NCBI GenBank assembly: GCA_035274845.1
Contig: DATENU010000015.1
Span: 62,001 to 126,000, forward strand
Length of the DNA: 64,000 nucleotides
Source of the DNA: Chthoniobacterales bacterium
Lineage (GTDB): Bacteria; Verrucomicrobiota; Verrucomicrobiia; Chthoniobacterales; UBA10450
Reading direction: 5' to 3'
Shown here piece by piece: positions 43,420-52,054 of the stretch. Under the pieces are notes generated by a model that was not told the DNA's origin, searched no databases, and worked only from the letters and a program-made list of their open reading frames with translations. Each line of letters starts with the position of its first letter. The stretch's first letter is position 1. The translations under genes were made by a program, and so were the position numbers.

Positions 43420-44649
43420 ATGGAATCGCTCCGCCTCTTTCGAGAACTGACCCCGGTCCAGCGGAAGACGTTCCTGGCCTGTTTTCTCGGCTGGGCGCTC
43501 GACGCGCTCGATTTCTTTCTCGTTACCTTCGTCCTCGCTCAAATTTCCCAGGACTTTGGCCGAAGCATTCCGGAGGTCGCCTTCTCGATTACGCTCACCC
43601 TGATGATGCGCCCGTTAGGCGCTCTCATTTTCGGCTGGTTAGGCGACAGGTTCGGCCGGCGGATCCCGCTCATGATCGATATCGTCTTTTATTCGGTCAT
43701 GGAATTGGCGACGGCGTTCGCTCCGAATTTCACGGTGTTCCTCATCCTGCGCGCTCTCTTCGGGATTGGGATGGGGGGTGAATGGGGCCTGGGCGCGTCG
43801 CTCGCGATGGAGTCCCTGCCGACGAAGGCACGCGGGTTGTTTTCCGGGATTCTGCAGCAGGGCTATGCCGTCGGCTATCTTCTGGCGGCCCTGGTTTATT
43901 GGATTGTATTCCCTTTGTTCGGCTGGCGGGGTCTGTTCGTGGCGGGAGCGTTGCCGGCGTTCCTCGTGATCTACATTCGAGCGCACGTCCCGGAATCGCC
44001 GGTCTGGGAGAGACATCGCGAAACGCGCCAGCACCGGCCGCGGTTTTCGGTGCTCGTCCGGCAACACGGCGCGCTCTTTCTTTACGCGGCCCTCCTCATG
44101 ACCGCATTCAATTACATGTCGCACGGCACGCAGGATCTTTACCCGACGTATCTGGAGAAACAGCGAGGGTTCGGGGTCAGCGCTAAATCCATAATCAGCA
44201 TCGTTTATGCGATGGGCGCCATCTGTGGCGGCGCCATCGTCGGTTCGCTTTCCCAAACCTGGGGTCGCCGGCGCGTGATCATTCTTTGCGCCATCGGCGG
44301 CATGCTTTTGATCCCGCTCTGGATATTCGCGCCGAACACCGCCTTGCTCATGCTGGGCGGCTTCCTCATTCAATTCATGGTGCAGGGGGCCTGGGGCGTG
44401 GTTCCCGTCCATCTCAATGAGCTCTCACCGCCGGCGTTTCGCGGATTGTTTCCCGGCCTGGCCTATCAAATGGGAAACTTCGCGGCGGCGTACGCTGCTC
44501 AGCAACAGGCCTGGCTGGCGGAAAAATTTCGATTACCCAACGGCGAACCAAATTACGCGCTGACCATGGCGCTCGTGCAGTGCGTGGTGTTCCTGGCGGT
44601 GATCATCCTCGCTGCTGTTGGGCGCGAGAAACGCGGGATCGAATTTTAG
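43420..44649 (+). CDS. MFS transporter of the sialate/lactate (SHS) type
   Basis: This is a 409-aa, 12-TM major facilitator protein. The start GWALDALDFFLVTFVLAQIS is typical of the SHS/NanT-JEN1-like group. Motif A is GWLGDRFGRRIPLM between TM2 and TM3, and its counterpart GSLSQTWGRRRVII is in the second half; FGIGMGGEWGLGASLAMESL covers TM4-5. It probably imports an organic acid or acidic sugar with protons. The stop codon merges with the start of a palindromic repeat. No catabolic genes are adjacent to name the substrate. Confidence 0.9.
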   Translation: MESLRLFRELTPVQRKTFLACFLGWALDALDFFLVTFVLAQISQDFGRSIPEVAFSITLTLMMRPLGALIFGWLGDRFGRRIPLMIDIVFYSVMELATAFAPNFTVFLILRALFGIGMGGEWGLGASLAMESLPTKARGLFSGILQQGYAVGYLLAALVYWIVFPLFGWRGLFVAGALPAFLVIYIRAHVPESPVWERHRETRQHRPRFSVLVRQHGALFLYAALLMTAFNYMSHGTQDLYPTYLEKQRGFGVSAKSIISIVYAMGAICGGAIVGSLSQTWGRRRVIILCAIGGMLLIPLWIFAPNTALLMLGGFLIQFMVQGAWGVVPVHLNELSPPAFRGLFPGLAYQMGNFAAAYAAQQQAWLAEKFRLPNGEPNYALTMALVQCVVFLAVIILAAVGREKRGIEF

Positions 44650-44732
44650 GTGGATCGAGCGCTCCGTCGCTCGATGGGTGCAGACGACATTGGCGCAAAC
44701 TCCCATCGAGCGGCGGAGCGCTCGATCCACCC
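44649..44732. repeat. GGTGGATCGAGCG element, copy 1
   Basis: 30-bp inverted ends (GGTGGATCGAGCGCTCCGTC...) with one mismatch. It starts at the last base of the MFS stop codon. Related copies: 44853-44933 and 49624-49731. Confidence 0.8.
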
Positions 44733-44794
44733 CGAGAAACGGACGAGCCTCGCTCCGGTGCGATCCTTCATCGCCCCAGACGCGCACGTCGCAT

Positions 44795-44817
44795 CTTGAC
44801 GGCTTAAAGCCGTCAAG
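44795..44817. repeat. Perfect hairpin, second copy of the 20494 sequence
   Basis: CTTGACGGC-TTAAA-GCCGTCAAG is exactly the core of the hairpin at 20494-20522. It stands between two GGTGGATCGAGCG elements in the gap between convergent genes. Confidence 0.75.
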
Positions 44818-44852
44818 TTTGCGCCGGGTCTCGCTGGGGCAGGTAGGCAAAT

Positions 44853-44933
44853 GGTGGATCGAGCGCTCCGTCGCTCGATGAGTGATCCACCCGAATTGGG
44901 GAACGAGCATCGCGCGACAGAGCGCGTGATCCA
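44853..44933. repeat. GGTGGATCGAGCG element, copy 2 (degenerate right arm)
   Basis: The left arm matches copy 1 exactly over GGTGGATCGAGCGCTCCGTC and beyond. The right arm (CGCGCGACAGAGCGCGTGAT) has drifted. It ends 1 bp before the stop of the amidase gene. Confidence 0.65.
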
Positions 44934-44934
44934 A

Positions 44935-45633
44935 TTAATTCCCGTGCTCGGAGCTACTCGCGGCGGAATCGGACGCGGTGGAGGGCGCGTGATAGGTTCC
45001 CTTGCCGTAGCGTTCATCCACGATCGCCTCCGCGATCTTGTCGGCCAGATCATCGCGGCGACTCGCGCTTCGCGCAGCGGCGCCTTCCTTGCGGTTGCTC
45101 AGGAAACCGCACTCCACCAGCACCGCCGGGTAGGCAGCTTTTCGAAGGACACGAAAATTGGCGGTCTTTACGCCGCGATTGACCGCCCCGGGCAGCGTCA
45201 TGATCCGCTCCTGGATTTTGTAGGCGAGATTCCGGGCGACCGGTGAGTGGTAATAAGTCTCGAAACCGCGGATGCCGCGGCGTCCGGAATCGTTGAAATG
45301 GACGCTGACAAAGATCGCGTTCTTTTGCCGGTTTGAAATCGCAGCCCGTTCGTCGAGGTCGACAAACAGATCGCTCGACCGGGTCATCACGACCCGGAAT
45401 TGCGACTCGCGCAGCTTGGTGGCGAGCCGGGTCGCTACATCGAGCGTTGCGTTCTTCTCCGCGCCGCCAAAACGGCGAAAAGCTCCGTTATCCTTTCCGC
45501 CGTGGCCTGCATCGACCACCACGGTGGTGAAGCTTCGCGTGGTATCCTTGACCCGGATTTCACGGGTGGTGCCGCAGCTGGCGAGCAAAAGGCAGGCAGC
45601 CGATCCAAGCACCATGGAGAGGGAGCGCATCAT
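44935..45633 (-). CDS. N-acetylmuramoyl-L-alanine amidase lipoprotein (Amidase_3)
   Basis: This is a 232-aa protein. I start at the ATG at 45633 (MMRSLSMVLG) because it gives a lipoprotein signal with lipobox LLASC near residue 20. The zinc-dependent Amidase_3 domain cleaves the amide bond between MurNAc and L-Ala in peptidoglycan. Zinc-binding and catalytic positions are visible: H in VVVDAGHGGKDNG, E in GGAEKN, H in IFVSVHFNDS and the catalytic E in VLVECGFLSN. It ends in a Ser-rich tail. It acts in the periplasm, anchored to a membrane. Gene order suggests it is monocistronic. Confidence 0.93.
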   Translation of the reverse strand: MMRSLSMVLGSAACLLLASCGTTREIRVKDTTRSFTTVVVDAGHGGKDNGAFRRFGGAEKNATLDVATRLATKLRESQFRVVMTRSSDLFVDLDERAAISNRQKNAIFVSVHFNDSGRRGIRGFETYYHSPVARNLAYKIQERIMTLPGAVNRGVKTANFRVLRKAAYPAVLVECGFLSNRKEGAAARSASRRDDLADKIAEAIVDERYGKGTYHAPSTASDSAASSSEHGN

Positions 45634-45741
45634 GCGACTTGATAGCTGAAAGCGAAGAGAGCGCCACAGATTTCTAGGGGGAATGAACCAAAAACCGCTT
45701 GTTTTTTTCACGCGGCAAACTAAAGGCCCCTTACCTCACTT

Positions 45742-47076
45742 ATGCGTAATCGATTTGCACTTTTAGCGCTGTTTTTTGCGCTCAGTTTATCTGCCTGCAA
45801 AAAGCCCGCCACGGCGGCTGATGCGAGCGCGGGCCCAAACCAATCGTCCGCGAAGGCCTCAGCCACGCCGTCATCCAATTCATCCGCTACTCCCACCCCG
45901 GCCACTTCGGTGGCCATCACCAAGCCGGCGGTCGATCAAAATGCGCAGGTGGTGATTTTTGGTTACCACCGCTTCGTTAACAGCGTGCGGCGCCCCGACA
46001 CGGAGATCACGCCGGCGTTGTTCGAGCAGCAAATGCAGGAGCTGAAGAACAAGGGGATCGCCGTGATCCCGATGCAGGATTTCCTGGCCTGGAGACGCGG
46101 GGAAAAGGCGATTCCGGCGAAGAGCGCGATCATCACCTTCGACGATGGCTGGAAGTCGCAGTACGAAGTCGGCTGGCCCATCCTGAAGAAGTTCAATTTT
46201 CCCGTCACGCTGTTCATTTACACGGAAGGGATTCGGCCCGGGCATTTCAGCGGCGGCGAGTCGATGACCTGGGAAATGCTCGCCGAGATGCGCGATGCCG
46301 GCGTCGACATCCAGGGGCACACCGCAACCCATTCCGATTTGAGAAAGCCTTACGACAAGGTGGCCAAGAAAAAACTGAACCCGGAAGAGTATGAGCAATG
46401 GCTGAACCAGGAAATCGCTGGTTCCAAGCAGATGATCGAGCAAAAGCTCGGGGTGAAGGTGAACTGCTTCGCCGTGCCCTACGGATTTCACAACGACCAC
46501 ATTCGCGACGTAGCAATGAAGGCGGGATATGAAGCGCTCTTCACCGTCTACGGCCAGCCGATCACGATGCATACGCCGCTGAATTCCGTCGGCCGATACC
46601 TGATGGAGAATAACAAGCCGAAGACGTTCACCGATGCGGTGGCATCGATCGCGACGACAGCAGTCGGGCCCGCGGTCGCGGAGGTGGCGCCGTCGAACCT
46701 GCAAACGCAGCCGGCGGACGGCGAGACAATCAAGAACGCGTTGCCGCTGATCAAAGCGAACATCTCATCGTTAGGCGCAATTGATCCGGGCACGACTCCG
46801 GAAATGCGGGTGAGCGGTCTCGGGAAAGTCGATTCCAGCTTTGACCCGAAAACCTCCACCGTGGCCTACCAGGTAACACAAAAGTTGCGGGACAAAACCT
46901 GTACCGTGATCGTGAGCGCCACGTCGGGCGGCAAGAAGGTGGAAACGCATTGGTCGTTTAAGATCGATGATGGCAGTCCGTCCGCCGCGCCACCGGCGCC
47001 CATTCCATCGGTCGCTCCGGCCACGGCGCCGCCCGCCGCGCCTCCCGCGGTGAAACCCAAGAAGAAGAAAAAGTAG
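45742..47076 (+). CDS. Polysaccharide deacetylase lipoprotein
   Basis: This 444-aa protein has a lipoprotein signal (LLALFFALSLSACKK, lipobox LSAC). A Ser/Thr/Pro/Ala linker runs to about residue 65. The NodB-like domain has IFGYHRFVNS, SAIITFDDGWKSQ (catalytic and metal-binding aspartates) and GHTATHSDL (metal-binding H-x3-H), then NCFAVPYGFHND. A beta domain (residues ~310-410) is followed by a Pro/Ala tail ending in polylysine. It should deacetylate peptidoglycan or another N-acetylated glycan at the cell envelope. It lies next to the amidase gene but divergent from it. Confidence 0.92.
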   Translation: MRNRFALLALFFALSLSACKKPATAADASAGPNQSSAKASATPSSNSSATPTPATSVAITKPAVDQNAQVVIFGYHRFVNSVRRPDTEITPALFEQQMQELKNKGIAVIPMQDFLAWRRGEKAIPAKSAIITFDDGWKSQYEVGWPILKKFNFPVTLFIYTEGIRPGHFSGGESMTWEMLAEMRDAGVDIQGHTATHSDLRKPYDKVAKKKLNPEEYEQWLNQEIAGSKQMIEQKLGVKVNCFAVPYGFHNDHIRDVAMKAGYEALFTVYGQPITMHTPLNSVGRYLMENNKPKTFTDAVASIATTAVGPAVAEVAPSNLQTQPADGETIKNALPLIKANISSLGAIDPGTTPEMRVSGLGKVDSSFDPKTSTVAYQVTQKLRDKTCTVIVSATSGGKKVETHWSFKIDDGSPSAAPPAPIPSVAPATAPPAAPPAVKPKKKKK

Positions 47077-47136
47077 GCGGCCTGAGGAATTGAGGAGGAG
47101 ACGCGCTTTCGGGGGCGCTCCCCGCGTTAACCAGTT

Positions 47137-48456
47137 ATGTTTTCACAGCTCGGCGATAAGCTTCAGGACATTTTCAAGGATCTTCGCGGTCACGGGACGA
47201 TCAGCGAGAGCAACATAAACGACGCGCTCCGTCAGGTGCGGCTCGCCTTGCTGGAAGCGGATGTCGATTTTCAGGTCGCGAAGAATTTCATCGGACGGGT
47301 CAGGGAAAAGGCGCTCGGCGAAGAGGTTCTTCGGAGCGTCACGCCCGGTCAGCAAATCGTTAAGATTTTCCACGATGAGTTGACCACCTTGCTGGGGAGC
47401 GATGCCGCCCCGCTCAATCTCGAGAAGCCAGCCCGTATCCTGATGGTCGGCCTGAATGGCGCTGGCAAAACGACCTCGTCGGCAAAGCTCGCCCGTTATT
47501 TGAAAAAGCAGGGGCGTGCTCCGTTGCTCATTGCCTGTGACTTGCAGCGGCCGGCCGCAATCGAACAGCTTGCTACCCTGGGCCGGCAGGTGGAAGTCCC
47601 GGTTTACACCCCTGCGCCGGAGGAAAAAAATGTGCGCCGGTCAGCTGCCGCGAGCCTCGAATGGGCTGCGCAACAAACCGGCAACGTCCAGATCTTTGAC
47701 ACGGCCGGCCGGCAGGAAATCGACACGGAGCTGATCAAGGAAATCAAGGAGCTGAAGGAATTCCTCAAGCCGCAGGAGATCCTCCTCGTGGCCGACGCGG
47801 CGACGGGGCAGCAGGCGGTCAGCGTTGCCACTCATTTTCACGAAGCGCTCGGCCTCACCGGGATCATCCTGACCAAGCTCGACGGCGATGCGCGGGGCGG
47901 GGCGGCGCTTTCCATGCGGGAAGTGACGCAGCGGCCGATCAAGTTCGCCGGCGTGGGTGAGAAACTCGATCAGTTCGAGGCCTTCGTGCCGGATCGCCTG
48001 GCCGGCCGGATCCTGGGCATGGGCGACATCGTCGGCCTGGTGGAAAAGGCGGCCGAGGCGGTGGATGAGGAGGAAGCCCGGCGGATGGAGCGCAAACTCC
48101 GAACGGCCTCGTTCGATTTCAACGATTTCCTGGCCCAGTTCAAAATGATGAGGAAGATGGGCCCGCTGGAGAATATCCTTGGCATGATCCCGGGGATGAG
48201 TAACGTGCAGGGCCTCTCCGTGGACGAGAAGCAGCTCAAGCGGACGGAAGCGATTGTGCTTTCGATGACGCACGAGGAGAGAACGCGGCCCGACATTCTA
48301 AATGCGCGGCGGCGTCAACGAATCGCCCGCGGCAGCGGCAGCAGCGTCACCGAAGTGAACGACTTGCTCCAGCGTTTCAATCAGATGCGAAAGATGATGA
48401 AGAACGCCGGGAAAATGAAGAAAATGATGGCGCAGATGGCGCGGATGAAAAATTAA
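47137..48456 (+). CDS. ffh: Signal recognition particle protein Ffh (SRP54)
   Basis: This is a 439-aa GTPase that binds signal sequences and 4.5S RNA and delivers ribosomes to FtsY. The N domain has ISESNINDALRQVRLALLEA. G domain: G1 GLNGAGKTTSSAKLA near residue 105, ACDLQRPAAIEQL, G3 FDTAGRQEID and G4 LTKLDGDARGG. The M domain has the Met-rich FNDFLAQFKMMRKMGPLENI, IPGM, GSGSSVTEVNDLL (RNA-binding) and a Met/Lys tail. Full length for the family. rpsP starts 4 bp after the stop, as in many bacteria. Start at the ATG; no competing start. Confidence 0.97.
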   Translation: MFSQLGDKLQDIFKDLRGHGTISESNINDALRQVRLALLEADVDFQVAKNFIGRVREKALGEEVLRSVTPGQQIVKIFHDELTTLLGSDAAPLNLEKPARILMVGLNGAGKTTSSAKLARYLKKQGRAPLLIACDLQRPAAIEQLATLGRQVEVPVYTPAPEEKNVRRSAAASLEWAAQQTGNVQIFDTAGRQEIDTELIKEIKELKEFLKPQEILLVADAATGQQAVSVATHFHEALGLTGIILTKLDGDARGGAALSMREVTQRPIKFAGVGEKLDQFEAFVPDRLAGRILGMGDIVGLVEKAAEAVDEEEARRMERKLRTASFDFNDFLAQFKMMRKMGPLENILGMIPGMSNVQGLSVDEKQLKRTEAIVLSMTHEERTRPDILNARRRQRIARGSGSSVTEVNDLLQRFNQMRKMMKNAGKMKKMMAQMARMKN

Positions 48457-48460
48457 CGAT

Positions 48461-48841
48461 ATGGCAGTTTCAATCAGATTACGCAGAGAAGGCGCGAGGA
48501 ATCGCCCGTATTACAAGGTGGTGGTGGCCGACAGCCGCAGCCCGCGCGACGGCAAATTTATCGAGATCATCGGGACCTACGATCCGAAGAAGCCCGATCC
48601 GAACAGCGCCCTCGACCTGGACCGGATCGATCACTGGATTTCCAAAGGCGCGCAGCCGTCCGATACCGTTCGGAGCCTGATCAAGAAGAATAAGAAGCAG
48701 AAGGCGTCCGCTCCGGCGGAAGCCGAGGCTCCCGCCAGCCAGGCAGAGGAAGCAAGCGCTCCCGTGAACGAAGCACCCGCTGCTCCGGCAGCGGAAGAAT
48801 CCGCTCCGGGAGAAGAGGCGCCTGCGGCGCCGCCAGCGTAA
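48461..48841 (+). CDS. rpsP: 30S ribosomal protein S16 with acidic Ala/Pro tail
   Basis: This is a 126-aa protein. Residues 1-80 are S16 (MAVSIRLRREGARNRPYYKV, VADSRSPRDGKFIEIIGTYD, LDLDRIDHWISKGAQPSDTV). The remaining 45 residues form a low-complexity Ala/Glu/Pro tail (EAEAPASQAEEASAP), longer than in most bacteria. Such tails are probably disordered. It is 4 bp downstream of ffh and so translationally coupled to it. A palindromic element begins right after the TAA. Confidence 0.97.
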   Translation: MAVSIRLRREGARNRPYYKVVVADSRSPRDGKFIEIIGTYDPKKPDPNSALDLDRIDHWISKGAQPSDTVRSLIKKNKKQKASAPAEAEAPASQAEEASAPVNEAPAAPAAEESAPGEEAPAAPPA

Positions 48842-48914
48842 TTGTAGCGGCGGTCTCAGACCGCCGAAACGATTCCAGGTTCGCGTTGTCGACGGTCAGA
48901 GACCGCCGCGACAG
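48842..48914. repeat. GTAGCGGCGGTCTCAGACCGCC element
   Basis: Left arm GTAGCGGCGGTCTCAGACCG and right arm GACGGTCAGAGACCGCCGCG. It begins at the base after the rpsP stop. The right arm equals that of the insertion in metH (41601-41635). Confidence 0.8.
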
Positions 48915-48991
48915 GAGAGGCGAAACCGACGGAAGCGCTCGACTTTGAAAAATCTTTTCAAGTCCGCCAGCGGCGTGCGTTGATAGTGCAA

Positions 48992-49624
48992 ATGAAGCAC
49001 ACAAGCCTCCTCTTGGCCCTCCTGACCGCGCTGATTTCCCCGGCTCTCGCGCAGTCCGTCTCTGTGAAAGACGGCAACATCCAGTTCACCGATCAATCCG
49101 GAAAGACCACGGCCCTGACCTCCGGCGGCCGCGATTCTGATCCGATCCTGGCGCCTGACGGCAAATGGGTGGCGTTCGTCCGCAAAGTGGACGGTAAGAA
49201 AATCGCATCCGGCTCGGAGGAGATGAACCCAACCGAGCTCTGGCAGGTTCGCATCGATGGAAAAGAGCCGTCGCTCCTGGTTAAGGTCCGGGAGTCCGAG
49301 AAGGTGGAGTCGCTTATTGCCGCCTTCCAAAACCTGCAGTTTTCGACTAGCGGGAAGCTGCTTTATTTCGTCACGCCAGCCTGGGCGACCTCCGGGGCGG
49401 TCCACGTGGTCGATACCACCAATCGCAAAGAACGTTACCTTTTCCCGGGCAGCGACTTGAAACTCGTTCCGGCGGGTGAATACAAGGATTGCCTGCTGAC
49501 CCAGCAACACCGCTATTTCATCGGTGGCGGAAGCTACGATTGGTACTGGCTGCTGCGCCCGGATGGCAAGGAAATCGGTCCGGTCGGGGAAGACACTTCG
49601 AATTTCGAGGCGTCCTACCAGTAG
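48992..49624 (+). CDS. Secreted TolB/PD40-like beta-propeller fragment protein
   Basis: This is a 210-aa protein. I start at the ATG at 48992 (signal peptide MKHTSLLLALLTALISPALA). The mature sequence has PD40-like strands: GGRDSDPILAPDGKWVAFVR, LWQVRIDGKEPSLLVKV, LQFSTSGKLLYFVTP and VHVVDTTNRKERYLF. It is too short for a full six-bladed propeller. It is probably periplasmic. It sits between rpsP and khpA, where rimM or nothing is usual, and is separated from both by repeats, so it looks like an insertion into a conserved cluster. Confidence 0.8.
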   Translation: MKHTSLLLALLTALISPALAQSVSVKDGNIQFTDQSGKTTALTSGGRDSDPILAPDGKWVAFVRKVDGKKIASGSEEMNPTELWQVRIDGKEPSLLVKVRESEKVESLIAAFQNLQFSTSGKLLYFVTPAWATSGAVHVVDTTNRKERYLFPGSDLKLVPAGEYKDCLLTQQHRYFIGGGSYDWYWLLRPDGKEIGPVGEDTSNFEASYQ

Positions 49625-49731
49625 GTGGATCGAGCGCTACGTCGCTCGATTTTTTCACGCGTCTGATTTATTAGACAGTGAATTTCCAGGGCGACGCCGC
49701 ACTCATCGAGCGGCGTAGCGCTCGATCCACC
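49624..49731. repeat. GGTGGATCGAGCG element, copy 3
   Basis: Left arm GGTGGATCGAGCGCTACGTC and right arm GCGTAGCGCTCGATCCACC are complementary, with about 55 bp between them. It begins on the last base of the upstream stop codon and separates the secreted protein from khpA. Confidence 0.8.
49629..49655 (+). terminator. Rho-independent terminator-like hairpin made by the repeat arm
   Basis: ATCGAGCG-CTACGT-CGCTCGAT followed by a run of T. An 8-bp stem with a U-tract, 4 bp after the stop of the secreted protein gene, fits an intrinsic terminator. It is created by the left arm of the repeat. Confidence 0.6.
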
Positions 49732-49768
49732 TCGTGACAAATTCGAAAGTTCGAATACACTCGGGCTC

Positions 49769-49999
49769 GTGAAAGAGTTCCTCGAGTTTGTCATTCGCCA
49801 GTTGGTCGAGTTTCCAGATGAAATGATGCTCTCGGAGATTCCGTCGGGGAAGACAACGATTTTCCGGGTGCAACTGCGCCAGACCGATGTCGGCCGAATT
49901 ATTGGCCGCAATGGCCAGACGATCCAGGCCATTCGCGCGCTTCTGGCCAGCTCCGCGGCCCGGCACGGCCAGCGCGCCACGCTCGAAATCGTGGAGTAG
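49769..49999 (+). CDS. khpA: KH-domain RNA-binding protein KhpA
   Basis: This is a 76-aa single KH domain. It starts with GTG at 49769 ([20 protein letters not shown]). The RNA-binding GxxG loop is seen in [19 protein letters not shown], and the last strand is RATLEIVE. KhpA forms a complex with KhpB/Jag in other bacteria and affects cell division and small-RNA biology. It lies 16 bp before trmD, the usual order rpsP-khpA-(rimM)-trmD, with rimM missing. Length is as expected. Confidence 0.93.
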   Translation: MKEFLEFVIRQLVEFPDEMMLSEIPSGKTTIFRVQLRQTDVGRIIGRNGQTIQAIRALLASSAARHGQRATLEIVE

Positions 50000-50015
50000 G
50001 GCCCGCATTCGTCCG

Positions 50016-50732
50016 ATGCGGATCGACATCCTGACGTTGTTCCCGGAAATCTGCCGGGCGCCGCTAAACGAAAGCATGATGAAGCGAGCCCAGGAATGCG
50101 GGGCCTTGGAGCTGCACATTCATAACCTGCGCGACTGGACCACGGACAAGCACCACGTCGTCGATGATGCGCCGTTTGGCGGAGGCCAGGGGATGGTCAT
50201 GAAGCCCGAGCCGATTTTCGCGGCGGTGGAGGATTTGAAGAAAACGTCCAACGCCCAACGTCCAACATCCAACGCCGAATTACAGAGGCCGAAGGTGATT
50301 GTGATGTCTCCGGCGGGGAGAAAGTTTGATCAGCGGGCTGCGACAGAGTTTTCGAGCGAAGAACACTTGATCATTATCTGCGGGCATTACGAGGGAGTAG
50401 ATCATCGCGTCATCGAGCACCTGGTCGACGTTGAAGTTTCCATCGGTGATTATGTCCTCACGAATGGTGCGATCGCGGCGGTCGTGTTCGTGGACGCCGT
50501 CGTGAGATTGCTGCCCGGAGTGCTCGGGGATGAACAGTCAGCAGCTGATGACAGCTTTGCCGGCGGTTTGCTTGAAGGACCGCAATACACGCGGCCGTCG
50601 GACTTCCGCGGCATGACCGTTCCGGACGTGTTGTTATCGGGGAACCACGGCGAGATCGCGAAGTGGCGGAAAGAGCAGGGATTGAAACGGACGCAGAAGA
50701 ATCGGCCGGATCTGCTAAAGGACAATTTGTAA
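50016..50732 (+). CDS. trmD: tRNA (guanine-37-N1)-methyltransferase TrmD
   Basis: This 238-aa SPOUT enzyme methylates G37 of tRNAs reading CNN-type codons and prevents frameshifting. I start at the ATG at 50016 ([12 protein letters not shown]), 16 bp after khpA; the longer frame lies within khpA. Hallmarks are [40 protein letters not shown] (trefoil knot, SAM binding), [14 protein letters not shown] and [13 protein letters not shown]. Between AVEDL and [11 protein letters not shown] there is an extra segment of about a dozen residues ([12 protein letters not shown]) that looks repeat-derived. The knot and active site are intact. Confidence 0.96.
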   Translation: MRIDILTLFPEICRAPLNESMMKRAQECGALELHIHNLRDWTTDKHHVVDDAPFGGGQGMVMKPEPIFAAVEDLKKTSNAQRPTSNAELQRPKVIVMSPAGRKFDQRAATEFSSEEHLIIICGHYEGVDHRVIEHLVDVEVSIGDYVLTNGAIAAVVFVDAVVRLLPGVLGDEQSAADDSFAGGLLEGPQYTRPSDFRGMTVPDVLLSGNHGEIAKWRKEQGLKRTQKNRPDLLKDNL

Positions 50733-50760
50733 GGCAAGCGGTCGCCGCGGCGACCTTGCC
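50733..50760 (+). terminator. Hairpin directly after trmD
   Basis: GGCAAG-GTCGCC...GGCGAC-CTTGCC stem beginning at the base after the TAA. No U-tract. With the GGCGGAGCGCCCGCC hairpin at about 50781-50795 it fills the 80-bp gap to the convergent KAS gene, so it may terminate both genes. Confidence 0.5.
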
Positions 50761-50812
50761 TCGGATTGGCATTAGACCAGGCAGGCGGAGCGCCCGCCCT
50801 ACAATTCAACCG

Positions 50813-52054
50813 CTACACCCGCCCGAGAATCACACACGAATTGATCCCGCCGAAACCGAAGGAATTGCTCAGGACATAATTCAATTCGGCATCGCGACCC
50901 TGATTTGGCACGACATCGAGATCACAAGCGGGATCGGGCTCGTTACGGTTCAAAGTGGGCGGTATCCATTTTTGTTCGATGGCCAGGGCGCAGATCGCCG
51001 CTTCGATTGCGCCGGTCGCGCCGAGGGGATGCCCCGTGTAGGCCTTGGTTCCGCTGGTCGGCAAAGTTTTCGCGTGCTCGCCGAACACCTGCTTAATGGC
51101 CATGGTTTCGGTGCTGTCGTTCAGTTGGGTCGAGCTGGCGTGGGCGTTGACGTAATCAATCTGCTCGGGGCCAAGCTGAGCGTCGGCGAGGGCGTCCCGG
51201 ATCGCCCGAATGCACGATTCGCCGCTGGGAAGAGGTGAAGTCATGTGGAACGCATCGTTATTCAAACTGTAGCCGAGCACTTCCGCAAAGATGCGGGCGC
51301 CGCGTTTCCGCGCGTGTTCGAGCTCCTCAATTACGAGCGAGGTCGCGCCTTCTCCCATGACGAACCCGTCCCGCCGGAGATCGAACGGCCTGCAGGCCAG
51401 CGCCGGGTCACCTGTCCATTGGCTCATTGTTTTGATGATGGCAAAGGCGCCGAAGGTGAGGGGACTAAGGGGCGCTTCCGCTCCCCCCGCCACAATGACG
51501 TCCGCGAAGTCGTCCCGGATATAACGAAGCGCTTCGCCGACGGCGACGGTCCCGCTGGCGCAACTGTTTGAGTTGGTCGTGCCGACACCCCGAAACCCAA
51601 ACTCGATCGCAATATTCGAGTGCGCCGAGCCGCCAAAAACCTGGAGCGCGAGCGTCTGGTTCACGCCGCGGGTCCCCTTCTTCAGGAAATGCGCGTGCTG
51701 GTATTCGGCATTCGCCACGCCTCCGAGAGCGGTCCCAAAACTGACGCCCACGCGATGTTGCGGCGTCTGTTGCGAATAGGGCAGGCCGGCGTCGTCGAGC
51801 GCCATTTTTGCCGAGGCCACCGCGAACTGGGCGTAGCGGTCGAGCCGCTTTAAGCGATGCGGCGGAAAGTGATCTTCCGGGGTCCACTCCGGAATCTCAC
51901 CGCCGCAATGCGCGTTGAACTCCGAGGTGTCGAAGCTGGAAATGCGCTGAATGCCACTCTTCTCCGCGCGCAGGCCATGCCAAAAATTCTCCCGCCCGAT
52001 CCCGATGGACGTGATTGGGCCGATGCCGGTAATGACTGCGCGACGCCTAGGCAT
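50813..52054 (-). CDS. Beta-ketoacyl-ACP synthase II (FabF-like)
   Basis: This is a 413-aa condensing enzyme of the KAS II family. The catalytic Cys is in NSNSCASGTVAVGEAL. The two active-site His are in VNAHASSTQLNDSTE and YTGHPLGATGAIEAA, and the Lys-containing GTKAYTGHP segment precedes the second. The fold starts VITGIGPITSIGIG. It extends an acyl-ACP with malonyl-ACP. It overlaps the SRPBCC gene by 8 bp and has no fabD, fabG or acpP beside it. It may therefore serve a specialised lipid or polyketide route rather than primary fatty-acid synthesis; this is inference, so no symbol is given. Confidence 0.93.
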   Translation of the reverse strand: MPRRRAVITGIGPITSIGIGRENFWHGLRAEKSGIQRISSFDTSEFNAHCGGEIPEWTPEDHFPPHRLKRLDRYAQFAVASAKMALDDAGLPYSQQTPQHRVGVSFGTALGGVANAEYQHAHFLKKGTRGVNQTLALQVFGGSAHSNIAIEFGFRGVGTTNSNSCASGTVAVGEALRYIRDDFADVIVAGGAEAPLSPLTFGAFAIIKTMSQWTGDPALACRPFDLRRDGFVMGEGATSLVIEELEHARKRGARIFAEVLGYSLNNDAFHMTSPLPSGESCIRAIRDALADAQLGPEQIDYVNAHASSTQLNDSTETMAIKQVFGEHAKTLPTSGTKAYTGHPLGATGAIEAAICALAIEQKWIPPTLNRNEPDPACDLDVVPNQGRDAELNYVLSNSFGFGGINSCVILGRV

